Part shown: positions 21,737 to 32,680 of the stretch, in pieces
Layout of the letters: each line of letters starts with the position of its first letter
How positions within the stretch are numbered: position 1 is the stretch's first letter
NCBI GenBank assembly: GCA_023014485.1
Contig: JAJOZX010001867.1
Coordinates: 1-64,000 of the forward strand
Source: Bathynomus jamesi
Taxonomy: Eukaryota > Arthropoda > Malacostraca > Isopoda > Cirolanidae
DNA: 64,000 nt
Direction: 5' to 3'
Notes under the pieces: model-generated
The model's input: the letters and a program-made list of their open reading frames with translations, nothing else
Told to the model about the DNA's origin: nothing
Database searches by the model: none
Translations under genes and position numbers: made by a program

Positions 21737-22109
21737 ATCATCAGACCACATGGTACAACTATAAGAGTCCATTAAAATTATCAAAGCTGTTATGAAAGAG
21801 GATGTGTTTATTGGCCTCTGTCGTTCATCAGTTATTTTTTCTTTGTAATTTAGAACTGCACTGCTGCAATGGATGCACAATAATAATAAAAAAAGAATCA
21901 AAACCATTGCAAATTTTCTTTAATTTCAATTTATTTTTACTTCCGCTGGATCGCTAGATACTAGAATTCTGTCAGTTTAAGAGGAGACTGCCGGCTCCAG
22001 GCACCCCCGTCCTACCGCCTTCGGTAACACTTAAATATAATCATAGAGCCCTGTGTGTGTGATATATATATACATTTTAACTGCAAACAACACACAGTAT
22101 AATTAATGT
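21737..22109. other. Backbone segment with no gene (unit 2)
   Basis: Counterpart of 6,665-7,033. Contains the GCCGGCTCCAGGCAC patch and a short (TG)n tract before the tRNA-like palindrome. Confidence 0.6.
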
Positions 22110-22327
22110 AAAGAACGACACTTGTGTAGAAGAACGTTCCGCACAAGATGAGGAGGAAGAACGAACAAATGAAAAATGAGGTTACCACCCGGGATCTTCC
22201 GATTGCCGGTCAGATATGCTATCCATTACACCATGGGCAATCGGAAGATCCCGGGTGGTAACTATTTTTCATTTGTTCGTTCTTCCTCCTCATCTTGTGC
22301 GGAACGTTCTTCTACACAAGCGTCGTT

Positions 22328-22331
<4 letters not shown>
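22110..22331. mobile_element. tRNA-like palindrome with matching deletions on both arms (unit 2)
   Basis: Same arms as 7034-7280. The left arm reads ACCACCCGGGATCTTCC and the right arm GAAGATCCCGGGTGGTAAC, so each has lost the same 13 nt, the T loop plus one side of the T stem (the B box). The D-arm loop segment between the arms is kept. Without a B box the internal Pol III promoter would be incomplete. Confidence 0.88.
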
Positions 22332-22362
<31 letters not shown>

Positions 22363-23589
22363 TTAGACCAAGTTAAAAAATAAAATAAAATTTGACCCGA
22401 TCGTACATCACAAGTTGTTGCGGTTGTTTAACCGCCTCCTTAACAGCAAAGATCGTGTGACGGAGAGGACTTAAGAGTTTTACGTGGGTTCCGAACCACG
22501 GGTCGCAACCATAGGCGTAGGAGACGGGGGGATCAGGGGGGTCAATTACCCCCCTAAATTCAGTCCGACTAAATTTTTCGAGCAATTACACCCGATAATT
22601 CGGGCAAAAGCCCAGTACACATTTTCAATAAACGATTTCACCCAATTTTTTTATGATTTTCACATAGGACATCATCTCTTTGCCCGAAATGTGTCTTCAG
22701 AATGATCTTGAACCATGCAATATTTAGATAGATAGATAGATAGAATAACCTTTATTAATAATAATAAAATAAATAATTTTTTTCAATTTACAATAACGAA
22801 TAATTGTGAAGCTCGCCTATCTAGTTTATTTAATTTGGCCCTTAAGCTTTAGGCTTTACTGGGCTCCTATTAAAAATAAGCAGCTAGTTGTTATTAATTA
22901 ATAATAATAATGAATAAATAAGTAATAAGTATTATTAATAGTTAAAACATGTATTACAATATTAAACAATATTAATGGACAATATTAAATAATATTAGTG
23001 GACATTAATCCTAGAGTTTTGTTAGTATGTCATTATTAATCGGGATTTCAACTTGGTTTTAAACAAATTTACATTCACAATATTTTTTATATCGGCAATT
23101 TTTTTTACCCAATGTCGCTTAACTTAACTGATCTTACCTGAGGCGGTGTTGCTACATGACCACGACGTAGCTTTACATCATAGATTGTCAACTTTTTTGT
23201 GAAGACACGTTACATGAACGTTACATGATGATAAATTACTTATGTCTGTGTATTGTATTAGAATATATTAGAAATTGTATGAACTAAATTTTTAGGCCTT
23301 ATTAAACTTTCGAATTGTATTGGATTTTTCCATATTTTGGTTATGACCAGCACCGGCTCTTCCATTACGCAGATCACGCAGTGTGCGTGGGGCCCCGCGA
23401 GGCAGGAGAGCCCCCAGCGAGCGATATAAAATAATTAATTAATGAATGATTGACAAAAATAAAAAAAAAGGGCCAAATTTTGATTTTTTTAAACTCTTCC
23501 AGCGCTATTCATTTTATTTCCATATATAAAATCTAGCAATTTTTTTTGTTAAAATCATAAAAATTAAAATGTAAACAAACGCCTAATGT
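22332..23589. other. Backbone segment with no gene (unit 2)
   Basis: Counterpart of 7281-8377 plus 13,182-13,340, with the pogo element absent. The junction AATAATTAATTAATG near 23,430 is the uninterrupted pogo site. Contains TAGA microsatellite and (TAATAA)n DNA. Confidence 0.65.
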
Positions 23590-23937
23590 GTGCCATCAGA
23601 TCTGCCATCTCAGAAGATGCCTGCACTGGAATTGCTGACTTACATACACGAGAAGCAGCTGATAGGGTTACATCCAAACCTATGGATTGCTCTCAGAATT
23701 GCAGTCACTCTTCCAGTGACCGTAGCGACAGCTGAAAGAAGCTTCAAGTTGAAGCTAATTAAAACGTACCTCAGGTCAACACTGGCACAAGAGCGTCTGA
23801 GTGGGCTTGCCATCATGAACATCAATCGGGAGGTAGGCCGGAAGCTTTCCTATGATGATATTATTGATGAATTTCCAATAAAAAAAAGCCAGGAGAGAAA
23901 GGTTTTGAATGTCTGTGATATATATCTATCTAAATAA
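23590..23937 (+). pseudogene. hAT transposase C-terminal fragment (unit 2)
   Basis: Open for about 115 codons: LPVTVATAERSFKLKLIKTY followed by LAQERLSGLAIMNINREVGR and a lysine-rich end. This is the hAT dimerisation region of a ZMYM1-like transposase. It starts within homology, so the N-terminal four-fifths is missing. It is the best-kept of the three unit copies. Confidence 0.82.
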
Positions 23938-24411
23938 ACTTATTAGATTTTTTGTATATTTAATTGTATATAAACCATTTTATCGTGCGAAATATATATA
24001 TAAAACTTTATTCAAGGGTTTGTTCTTAGGAAAACGTAGGTTAGCGAGGAATATGAGGACGAAGAGATGGTACATGTTTATCTACAAACGTTTCGGAAAT
24101 TTTCATTTTCCATCATCAGTGCTAAAATTATAAAAACAGATAAAAAATTACTAAATATAATGAACGGAAACTTATACAATATATTTAAATAAACGTATGA
24201 TATTAATGGTGTTAGGTAATTAAAATAAAAAAATAAAAAATATGAAATATAGAAAAGTGATCAGTCGTCAAATATAAAGTAAACAGTATAAAATTTTACA
24301 CATGATCATAACATGCTTTTTACTTTTGGAAATATTTTAAAATAATTTTTTTTTAAACTTACTGTAGCTATATGACTAAGTTTCTAGGTAAGGTGATCAT
24401 TCACTCATAAG
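23938..24411. other. Backbone segment with no gene (unit 2)
   Basis: Counterpart of 13,649-14,151. It contains the uninterrupted sequence TACTAAATATAATGAACGG (near 24,150), the empty site of the foldback at 54,146 in unit 3. Confidence 0.65.
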
Positions 24412-25356
24412 CAGGGCTGTGGAGTCGGAGTCGGAGTCAGGAGTCGGAGTCGTGGAGTCGGAGTCGGAAGTGCATAGTTGGATGGAGTCGGAGTCGGTGC
24501 AAATCCTTCAATTATAACCATAGCAGCCTAGGCCTAGGCCTAGCTCAATTTTATGAATAAAATAGATTTAACTTAATGTTTTAATATATAATATAATATA
24601 TAAATAATATATAACATATAAATATAAATAATATATAATATATATATATAATATATAACATATAAATATAAATAATATATAAATAATATATAATATATAA
24701 CATATAAATATAAATAATATATAAATAATATATAATTATAACATATAAATATATAAATATAATAATATATAAATAATATATAAATATAATTAATAAGGAT
24801 TATAATTAATTAATTAACATAATTAATAATAAGGAAATTTAAAATTTTGTACTAGCAACCCTAAATCTTTTTCAGATTTTTAGATTTCAATTTGATAATT
24901 TTGATAAGCATCACTGAAAGAAGATTTAATGGAAGCGATCCTTTTTTAAGAACAAATTCAGTTTAGGTTAGTACATTTTGTTACGGATGTTTATAATAAT
25001 ACAAAAACATCTTATTAATTTGCTAAACCAATAATAATCTTATTTTGTTTAAGTTTCAATCAGTTTGTATTTTGGGATTTATTGTAATTTTTGAATAAAG
25101 AGAAAAAAAGCCATCAAGGCAAAGTTACAGCCACTAAGTAACCTGATGAATCATGTGTGGTGACGAAATGCCTTGTTTATGAATCTCCATTGGCCTAATA
25201 AAGCTAATCGTAATCAATTTGGCCTTAACATTCCATCGGAGTCGGAGTCGGAGTCGTAATTATACAAGTCAGATTTCTGGAGTCGGAATGTTAAAAGTTT
25301 TGGAGTCGGAGTCGGAGTTGGAGTCGGCAAATTTTATCACCGACTCCACAGCCCTG
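24412..25356. mobile_element. hAT MITE with GGAGTCGG repeats (unit 2)
   Basis: Counterpart of 14,152-14,972 with the same ends and target. The internal TATAAATAATATATAAC tandem tract (about 24,585-24,790) is expanded relative to unit 1, which accounts for most of the extra length. Confidence 0.93.
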
Positions 25357-25511
25357 CTCATAAGGCCCAAAGTGAAAAAAAAAAAATTTAAAAGAAAACC
25401 CTGGTCAATGTATAATTTCTATTATATGTGATGTACTAACAAAAAAATTGTATATATTAAATATATATTTTATTTATATACTTTAAGAATTTTATATACT
25501 TATATATTATA

Positions 25512-26279
25512 CAGGGTGTCCCATAAGTCCAGCATCATAGGAGAAATTCATATTTTTCTATTTCTACAAACCATAATTCATATGCTCGGGATGCCAATTT
25601 CTCGTCCACCATTCTGTTCAGTGACGAGGCTGTTTTTTATGGAAATGGTGAGGTAAATCGACAGAACACCCGCTACTGGTCTCAAAACAACCCTCACTGG
25701 TATACCTCTTCAAAGGAACAAGGTGCATCTCAGGTGATGGTATGGTGTGGCATTTGGAAGGATCGCATCATAGGCCCCCTCTTTTTCAATGAACATGTCA
25801 CTGGAGGCATCTACCTACGTATGCTCAAGGAAGAAGCATTTCCCAGTGTCTTGAACGAAGAAGGAAATTTCCCAACATGGTTCCAGCAAGACGGCGCTCC
25901 TGCACATTACAGCACCCAAGTAAGGGAATACCTGTACCAACAATTCCCTGGTCATTGGATAGGACGTCGAGGGCCTGTGGAATGGCTAGCTAGAATCCCA
26001 GATCTCACGCCACTAGATTTTTATCTCTGGGGCCACTTGAAAGCGCTGGTATACGCAGAAAAAATTAAGAGTGTTGAATATTTGCGGCAGCGCATTATTG
26101 GGGCATGTAACACCATTACTCCTGACATCATTCACTGTGTGCTTGCTGACTGGGTATCACATCTGAATTTGTGTATTAAAAACAATGGTGGACATATTGA
26201 GCACGTTCTGTAAATAAAAGCTTTAGTTTTGCCTTTTTTTATTATTTTTCCTATGATGCCAGACTTATGGGACACCCTG
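25512..26279 (+). mobile_element. Mariner-like element, DD41D group (unit 2)
   Basis: TIRs CAGGGTGTCCCATAAGTC with TA on each side. Same 5-prime deletion as in units 1 and 3, so the deletion predates the duplication of the units. Confidence 0.92.
25563..26213 (+). pseudogene. DD41D mariner-like transposase, catalytic domain in one frame
   Basis: This copy is open from about 25,563 to 26,213 and contains all three catalytic positions: FSDEAVF (Asp codon 25,623), FQQDGAPAHY, and DLTPLDFYLWG, with 41 residues between the last two. The N-terminal helix-turn-helix domain is absent and no ATG precedes the first catalytic motif, so it is a truncated relic although the core is undamaged. Units 1 and 3 have frameshifts in the same region. 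Confidence 0.85.
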
Positions 26280-26478
26280 TATACTGAAATGATACAATAC
26301 AATAGATGTATCGTATCATTTTAATATCAGAGTGTAAAATTGCATTGCATGTCAATAAAAGAATTGTTAATTGAATTTGAATTGAACTAAAATTAATTGA
26401 ATTTGAAATGATGTTACTTTTTAGCAGATTGAATTGTATTGAATTTGAATTGATCTTTAATAATAGTTGATGAACTGT

Positions 26479-26692
26479 AATTGAATTTGAATTGATAGAA
26501 GTCCCAAGTCTGCTGCTGATAGTGAGCAAGCTCAACAACTGAATGATCTGCATATGCAGCAACAGCTTTTTTCTGTTCAGATATTCTTTCCAGCATGTAA
26601 AAAGAGGTATTCCACTGATTAGGGACAACATGAATCAGTTTATGCTTTTGAACTCCAAGCTGATCTTGCAAAATAGTTGTCATAGGCCCCAA
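26479..26692 (-). pseudogene. hAT transposase fragment (ZBED-like)
   Basis: On the minus strand it reads LGVQKHKLIHVVPNQWNTSF then YMLERISEQKKAV, equivalent to the conserved DVPTRWNSTYYMLERL region of ZBED-type hAT transposases. Only about 60 residues remain, with a frame change near 26,575. A second copy is at 56,700-56,888. Confidence 0.75.
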
Positions 26693-27549
26693 GCTGTAGG
26701 GAAGCGAGTAAATAAGATGTAATACTCATGCAGTTAGAAATATCTTTTACAAACCTTTGTTCAAAAATTTAAACACCAATACAGAGTTGTAGAGTATGAA
26801 TGAAATGGGATAAAGACTGCAGGTCTTGGGAAATGGCATTGGGAATAGAATTGACTTCATGCAGAAATTTAGAAAATGACTACTGCCAAGCAAATACTCT
26901 CATTTTTATTTAATCTAAAACAAATTTATTTTGAGTAGCATCATTTATTTAGTTCAGCCTTAACAAATCTAGGCTTGATAATTTTGAACAAAGTATTTTG
27001 CTCAATTAATATTCAAAATAATTTTTAGTGGAGTGGTTAAACCTATGGCAACATCAAAGGTCATCATGTGTGCAAATAGTTAGTGTACATAAATCTTCAT
27101 AATATGCAATGATGCTGCATTTAGCTTGAAAAGATTCATATAATACCAAAGCATCATGAATAAGCAATTTCATGAACCAGTTCATCCATAGCCCTATCTA
27201 GAAGACTGGCACATAAAATGCAGTAAAAGCAGTCTCACTAGAGCCTATTTTAACATTTCCATTCTACAATTCATCTTGACCAGAATACAGTAGTTACCAT
27301 ACATCCAGTTTTTCCCAGACATATCCAGGAAACTTTAATATTTATACACAAGTCTCTTTATCATGATCTTGTCCATATTGGCAGTTCCGGGGTCCTCAGG
27401 TTATGGCCATGGGAACCCAACCAGGTAAGAATTTAAGACATCTGTTACTATTTGTGCAGGTTCTTGTCCCATGTCCATACCTCCAACACTTAAAACAAAG
27501 TAAAGGATTAGGGTACATTCAAATACTCTATACAGTCTTTACAGTCCCA
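26693..27549. other. Non-coding stretch between hAT fragment and CR1-like fragment
   Basis: I see no coding frame, repeat or end structure here. It recurs at 56,889-57,749. Confidence 0.55.
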
Positions 27550-28283
27550 CCTACAATACAAAAAGACTTCGACAGAGTAACAGCCTGGGCAGATAAGTGG
27601 AGATGAAATTTAATGTTGATAAGTGCAAGGTTATGCATATTGGGCCAAAAAATCCAGAATTTGAATACAATATGAATGGAATTTGGATTAAAAATGATGA
27701 TAAAGAGAAAGACTTGGGTGTCACTGTGACAAATGAACTTAAACCCTCAAATCACTGTATGGTAATCAGAAATAAAGCAAATGTTAGACTCAATCTCGTG
27801 CAGAGACACATTGAATACAAATCACCCAATATTATAAAGCAACTATACATTTCATATGTGAGACCCCTCCTTGAATACTGCATTCAATTTAAAAGTCCCT
27901 ATTTGATACAAGATATTGAAAAACTGGAAAAAGTACAGAAACGAGCAACAAGAATGATCCCATCTCTAAGACAATTGACATATAAGGAAAGACTGGCGTA
28001 TCTAAGCATGTTCTCATTAAAAAGGAGGAGGTTAAGGGGTGATATGAGAGAGGTGTATAAAATGATAAAAGGGTTGGATAAGATAGATTTTGAGTCTCTT
28101 TTCATTAAAGATCACAATAATCAGACTAGAGGTCATAGTATGAAATTATTAAGCCAGATGTACAGTAGAACAAATTTAAGAAAACATAGTTTCACAAACA
28201 GAGTAATTAAGTTTTGGAACAGTCTGACAGAAGAAGTGGTGACTTCAGATACACTTGATTCAAAAGAAGGTTGGATAGTTTGA
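27550..28283 (+). pseudogene. CR1/L2-like reverse transcriptase, C-terminal part
   Basis: IQKDFDRVTAWADKW then EMKFNVDKCKVMHIG, DLGVTVTNELKPS, YISYVRPLLEYCIQF and LEKVQKRATRMIPSLRQLTY are the thumb and C-terminal motifs of CR1-type pol proteins. One base is missing between ADKW and EMKF (27,600) relative to unit 3, splitting the frame. Palm motifs upstream are absent. Unit 3 has a stop in the same protein at 57,868 and deletions after 58,200. Confidence 0.88.
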
Positions 28284-29006
28284 TGTCTGCAAGGGACAAC
28301 TGGTGATGGTGTTTAAGCCCATTTTTATTGCATGAATGGTACTAGTTTATTTCATATATATTATGTGCATTTGGGTGATAGATCCCACAGCTCAACACAG
28401 GTGTTGTGGGATATAGGGAGGCAGCATCTTGGGTTAGGGATACTCTCTGTCCTTACACACCCTATTTAAAGAGATTCCTCTGCCGAGCGGTGCCCCCCAT
28501 AGTACTGTGAGGTATTGAAAAACTCATGATCTTCACTTGCCCCACAAACACCTTTAAATGGGAGACCCAAAATGGGTGCGCACACATTTCTACATTACTG
28601 TACAGTCTTTACAGCCACACCTACACTTTTCCTCCTAAGTATATATATTGTAATTGATATGGACCGTGACTTATTTTGGTTGGCACGGTACTGGTATTGA
28701 TGGGTACCATAATGAAATTGACTGGATTCTTTGGATCTGATATATTTGCATGTCAGTTATAAATAGATATAGTGTGTAACATATTTGTGGACAGTATCCT
28801 ATTATGACTTTGATCCTCTGGATCCAGAGATTCTATCTTTAGTTTTAAATTGATAATTAATTAGTTTTAAATTGATACTTAATTAGTTTTGTAAAAATTG
28901 GTTATTGCCAATGTACAGGCAGTTTTTACATAGTGGAGCCACTCGATGGGCCGAAGTGGCCCCTAGTGTGCCCACTATAAAAATTTCTTACGTTCTTATG
29001 TTCTTA
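27550..29006 (+). mobile_element. CR1/L2-like LINE, 5-prime truncated
   Basis: Contains the last part of the reverse transcriptase and a 3-prime UTR ending CTTACGTTCTTATGTTCTTA near 29,006, the short-repeat 3-prime tail expected of CR1/L2-type elements. The UTR includes the GC-rich motif GGGCCGAAGTGGCCC. Unit 3 holds a shorter version with internal deletions. Confidence 0.8.
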
Positions 29007-29008
29007 AT

Positions 29009-29645
29009 TGTAGAGCTTGTATTATATTATTCAGGTTGTAGCTATGTAGATATATGGCTATATAACTGTATGACTATATAAATAACCATGTGATGTCTAC
29101 AATTAGTGCAGTAGTGGTATTGATGAATGATCCACAAGATCCAAAGTTTTGAAGTTAATGTACAGCTAGTAGATGTGTAACAATCTGCAATTATCAGAGA
29201 TCAATTGGATCTTAATTTTGCATGTAACTGTATTTATGGTTTGTTTATATTAACAGTGGAGACACGCACATGGGCCGAAGGGCCCTACTGTGCCCTCCAA
29301 AAGAGCCTGAGACTATCTAATATAGTAAACATGGTAAAAATTTTATAGTGAGCACACTAGGGGCCCTTCGGCCCATCTGGGTGTCTCCACCCAAATATAC
29401 ATAAATACAGTTACATGCAAAATACCATAAATACAGTTACATGCAAAATTAAGATCCAATTGATCTCTGCTAATTGCAGATTGTCACACATCTACTAGCT
29501 GTACATTAACTTCAAAACTTTGGATCTTGTGGATCATTCATCAATACCACTATTGTACTAATTGTAGACATCACATGGTTATCTATACAGTCATATATCT
29601 ACATAGCTACAACCTGAATAATATAATACAAGCTCTACAATTAAG
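29009..29645. repeat. Inverted repeat of CR1 3-prime ends (head-to-head)
   Basis: 29,009-29,320 (ATTGTAGAGCTTGTATTATA...) is mirrored by 29,345-29,645 (...TATAATACAAGCTCTACAAT). The homology continues outward: 29,646-29,935 is an inverted relative of 28,380-28,640. This is two LINE 3-prime regions facing each other. In unit 3 the left arm is mostly deleted (junction near 58,280). Confidence 0.85.
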
Positions 29646-29939
29646 ATAAAAGGAGTAGGTGGCACTGTAAAGACTGTATAGACTCAGCCACTCACTATAG
29701 AGTATTTGAATGTACACCCATTCAGGGTCTCCCATTTAAAGGTGTCTATGAGGGCGAGGCAAGTGAACATAATGAGTCTTTCATACATCTGAGAGCTATG
29801 CGGGGCATCACTCAGCAGAGAAATCTCTTTAAATGGGCGGGTATAAAGACAGAAAGTATCCCCTAACCCAAGATGCTGTCCCCCTACATCCCATCACTGT
29901 GTGGGTGGGTGATGAGATTTACCCAAATAAAAAATAAAC
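29646..29939 (-). mobile_element. Inverted CR1-like 3-prime UTR fragment
   Basis: Reverse-complement relative of 28,380-28,640, including TTTAAATGGGAGACCC and CCTAACCCAAGATGCTG. Non-coding. Followed by a (TA)n tract at 29,940. Confidence 0.75.
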
Positions 29940-31589
29940 TATATATATATATATATATATATACACCCTCGACTAAGTACTCCGTTGTTAGGGGTTTCCT
30001 CAACTCCTCGCGGGGTGTGGGCGAAGAGTTACCTAGTTGCGTTGTTTGTTTTTTTTTTTTTTTTTTTGTTTTTTCCCTTCCTTTTCTTTTTGCTTCCCTT
30101 TTTTTTCCGTATCTCCCGGAATTTATCTTGTCTTGACTCGGGCTTGGGCCTCTGTCAATTGTAGTATCTACCCCCCGCCCTCTGTTTGTATTTTGCAGTC
30201 TTGGGGTCATCGGGTGCACCCGCTGGGGGGCATCGCTTCGTGGCTGAGCCGTGCTCTGGGGACGGTTGGGCGCCCGGACCACTGCTGCGTCTGGATGGGT
30301 CTTTGCTAGTCCCTTAACGGACATATCTCTGGAGAGCCAATCTACTGTTTTTAAAACGACAGTCAGGTTGGGGGGCGGGCTACCCGGACGTTGGCCTGCG
30401 CCTTGAAGGATGCAGCGGCGGACTGGTGCATTGCCTTGGGTCCGAGGCTGTCTTTCTTTTAATTCTATTGTTTATGGGTACAATTTCAAAACTTCAATCC
30501 CCTCCTGTTGACGACTCTGGCCAGCCCTTGGATTTGGATAAGACTTCTACTTTTGGTCGTTCAGTGGCCTCTGCCTCCGCTGGATTGACCTTAAAGCCGT
30601 ATGGCCCTCCCTCGTCCTCTGCGGCGTCTGGCTCTCGTGGCCGGACTCGTGGTGGCCGTAGGGCGGGGTCTTCGCGTCCCTCGTTCTCTCGCCCACTCTC
30701 GGTTACCGTCACACATGGACCTGTCTCTGCTGTCAAGGTTCCTTGTTCTCCGCCCTTCCGCTGGCTCCCTTTCGGGCAAATCGAAACGGGTGTTTCAGCA
30801 TCTTAAGACGGTGGGGGTTCCCTGCCGTTACGATATCCGCCCTGTGAAGGATGGGTCTCTTCTTTTGAAGTCCCGTTCTTCGGGGGTGACTGAGTCCCTT
30901 CTACAGTTGCAGGATGTTCTGGGTTGCAGAGTTTCTGTGACTCCCCATCCGCAACTGAATAGCTGTCAGGGCACCATTTTCGCTTCCTGTCTGCTGTCAA
31001 TCCCGGTTGGCGAGTTGCAGGAGGATCTTGCCCCCCAGGGGGTAACGAAGGTCTTCCGCTTTTCGTCGCGCCGGGATGGTGCTCTTACCCCGTCTGCTCG
31101 TCTGCTCCTGACCTTTGACTCCCCTATACCTCAGGCCCAGGTGTTCTGGGGCGTGGGTGATCGCCGGTCGTGCGAGTTTTCGGTGCGGCCGTATGTGCCT
31201 GATCCGGTTCGCTCCTTTGGCTGCAACCGGTTCGGCCATGTTAGCTGTGCGTGGCGCCGTGAGGGTAAACTATGTGCCCGCTGCGGTAGGCCTGCGCACC
31301 CTCCCCCATGCACGAAGCCCCCGCGGTGCTCGAACTGCTCGGGGGCCCACTCTTCCTCCTCTCGGGACTGCCCCGTTTTCAAGTTTGAATTCGAGGTGCG
31401 GTCCTTAAGGACTACCGAATTCCTTAGTGCGCGGGAGGCGCGCGATAGGGTCCGTGACCGGGAGCCGCTGCGGGGGTTGTCGTATGCTGCGGCTCTTGGC
31501 TCCGGCGGGTCCTCGGGCCCCTCCCGTGCTACCTCGGCGCCTACCGGAGTGGTGCCCCCCCTGGAAGCTCCGGGGGTTTGTGGTCGTCA
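29940..31589 (+). mobile_element. LINE fragment: 5-prime region and ORF1, truncated at the 3-prime side
   Basis: After a (TA)n tract, a T-rich then GC-rich leader runs to about 30,470, followed by ORF1. The element stops abruptly at about 31,589, where the sequence switches to the interior of the 16,942-17,794 MITE at TCACAAACTTCTTTAAAC. Loss of the 3-prime part is not what target-primed insertion produces, so a later rearrangement is implied. The GC-rich composition contrasts with the surroundings. Confidence 0.8.
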
Positions 31590-31602
31590 CAAACTTCTTT
31601 AA
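30474..31602 (+). pseudogene. LINE ORF1 nucleic-acid-binding protein with zinc knuckles, frameshifted
   Basis: The first frame from ATG 30,474 is Ser/Pro/Arg-rich. Near 30,775 homology passes to the +1 frame (SGKSKRVFQHLKTVGVPCRY), where it stays to the end. The fold region KDGSLLLKSRSSGVTESLLQ and VSVTPHPQLNS is followed by a Cys/His cluster: CNRFGHVSC, CARCGRPAHPPPC and CSNCSGAHSSSSRDC. This is the jockey-type ORF1p layout; such proteins bind the element RNA. The last few codons come from the joined MITE. The same frameshift occurs in unit 3. Confidence 0.82.
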
Positions 31603-32680
31603 ACTACTCTAAACTCCCTCCGCAGTGACTAGGTCGTTGCACCAAAACGTGCACCAAAAGGTTCGACCCCCACCCCCACCCCACCCCACCTTGGGAAGTC
31701 CTGGCTACGGGACTGGATAGTTCTTTTAATTGGCACGACATTTGTAATTGTTTGAAAAAATTTCTGTGATAATTGTTGTACCCAAATTAGATTTTTATTT
31801 TACATCATATTTGAATGAGACTGATCTAATAAAACAATACAATTAATTTTACACTCGCTCATTGATGGTCTGTTTTAAGAACAATTTTTAGTACTGTGCC
31901 CTTTTTATTTTATGGGGTGTCCTTTTTTTTGGGACCCTCCCCTTACTGAAATGCCTAGATCCGCCCTTGCCATAGTAACTGAGATAATCGTGATTTTTTT
32001 TTATTAATGCAAGAAGTGTCCCTTTCCTTTTCTGTATAAATTATGTCGATTGCAACAATATTACGATAACCATTGCATACTTTGTATAACAATCGTTAAT
32101 CATATTACTCTTTTCTCTATTTAAAAATATTATCTATTTTATACGTTGCATTGGAAACTGATGAAAAGCATATGTGACAGAGGTATATAGAGCAGTCTTT
32201 CAAGGATAAAATATGAAGTGTGGGAGTATTCACACATATATACTGTCCACAATATCCACCTCTCGCTCTGACTGGATGCTACCCCTGTCCCCTTCCCCCT
32301 CTTATGCGTTTCTGCCACATCTCGGGGAGGGCTATAGAAGAGTGGAACGTGACTATTGCAGGGGACTGTAAATAATACAGTAATAATACATTAACGTCTA
32401 CACTAATAGTGCAGCGGCGCAGTAAAATTTCCATAAGGATTGTGCATTTGGTGATAGAAGCATGAAACTTGGCACACTTGCAGAGGAGGAGCCTATATTG
32501 CGCATATTCAGATATGGGGCCACTTGTTTTGCACTATTTTGCATACGTGTAATCATATTCCAAATTATGGCCGAAAAATCACATTGATTCACCTTTTTTT
32601 CCACATAGACCTGGTACAACTTCCCTAAACAAGTTCCAAATGAAGCAGTTTCCTGGAGAATAACTATATATTAATAATAA
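31590..32680. other. Right part of the CAAGGGCGG MITE and backbone, no gene
   Basis: From 31,590 to about 31,970 it matches 17,402-17,794, ending TAGATCCGCCCTTG and CCATA. The rest matches 17,795-18,067 plus 18,622-19,049, with the empty site of the 18,076 MITE near 32,240. No coding frame. Confidence 0.8.

Noticed and set aside
25563..26213. Domesticated host gene derived from the DD41D transposase
   Set aside because: No start codon, no N-terminal domain, still bounded by TIRs and TA, and broken in the sister units.
30494..31590. Minus-strand and alternative-frame ORFs in the GC-rich LINE ORF1
   Set aside because: High GC lengthens stop-free frames; the Cys/His cluster fixes the real frame.
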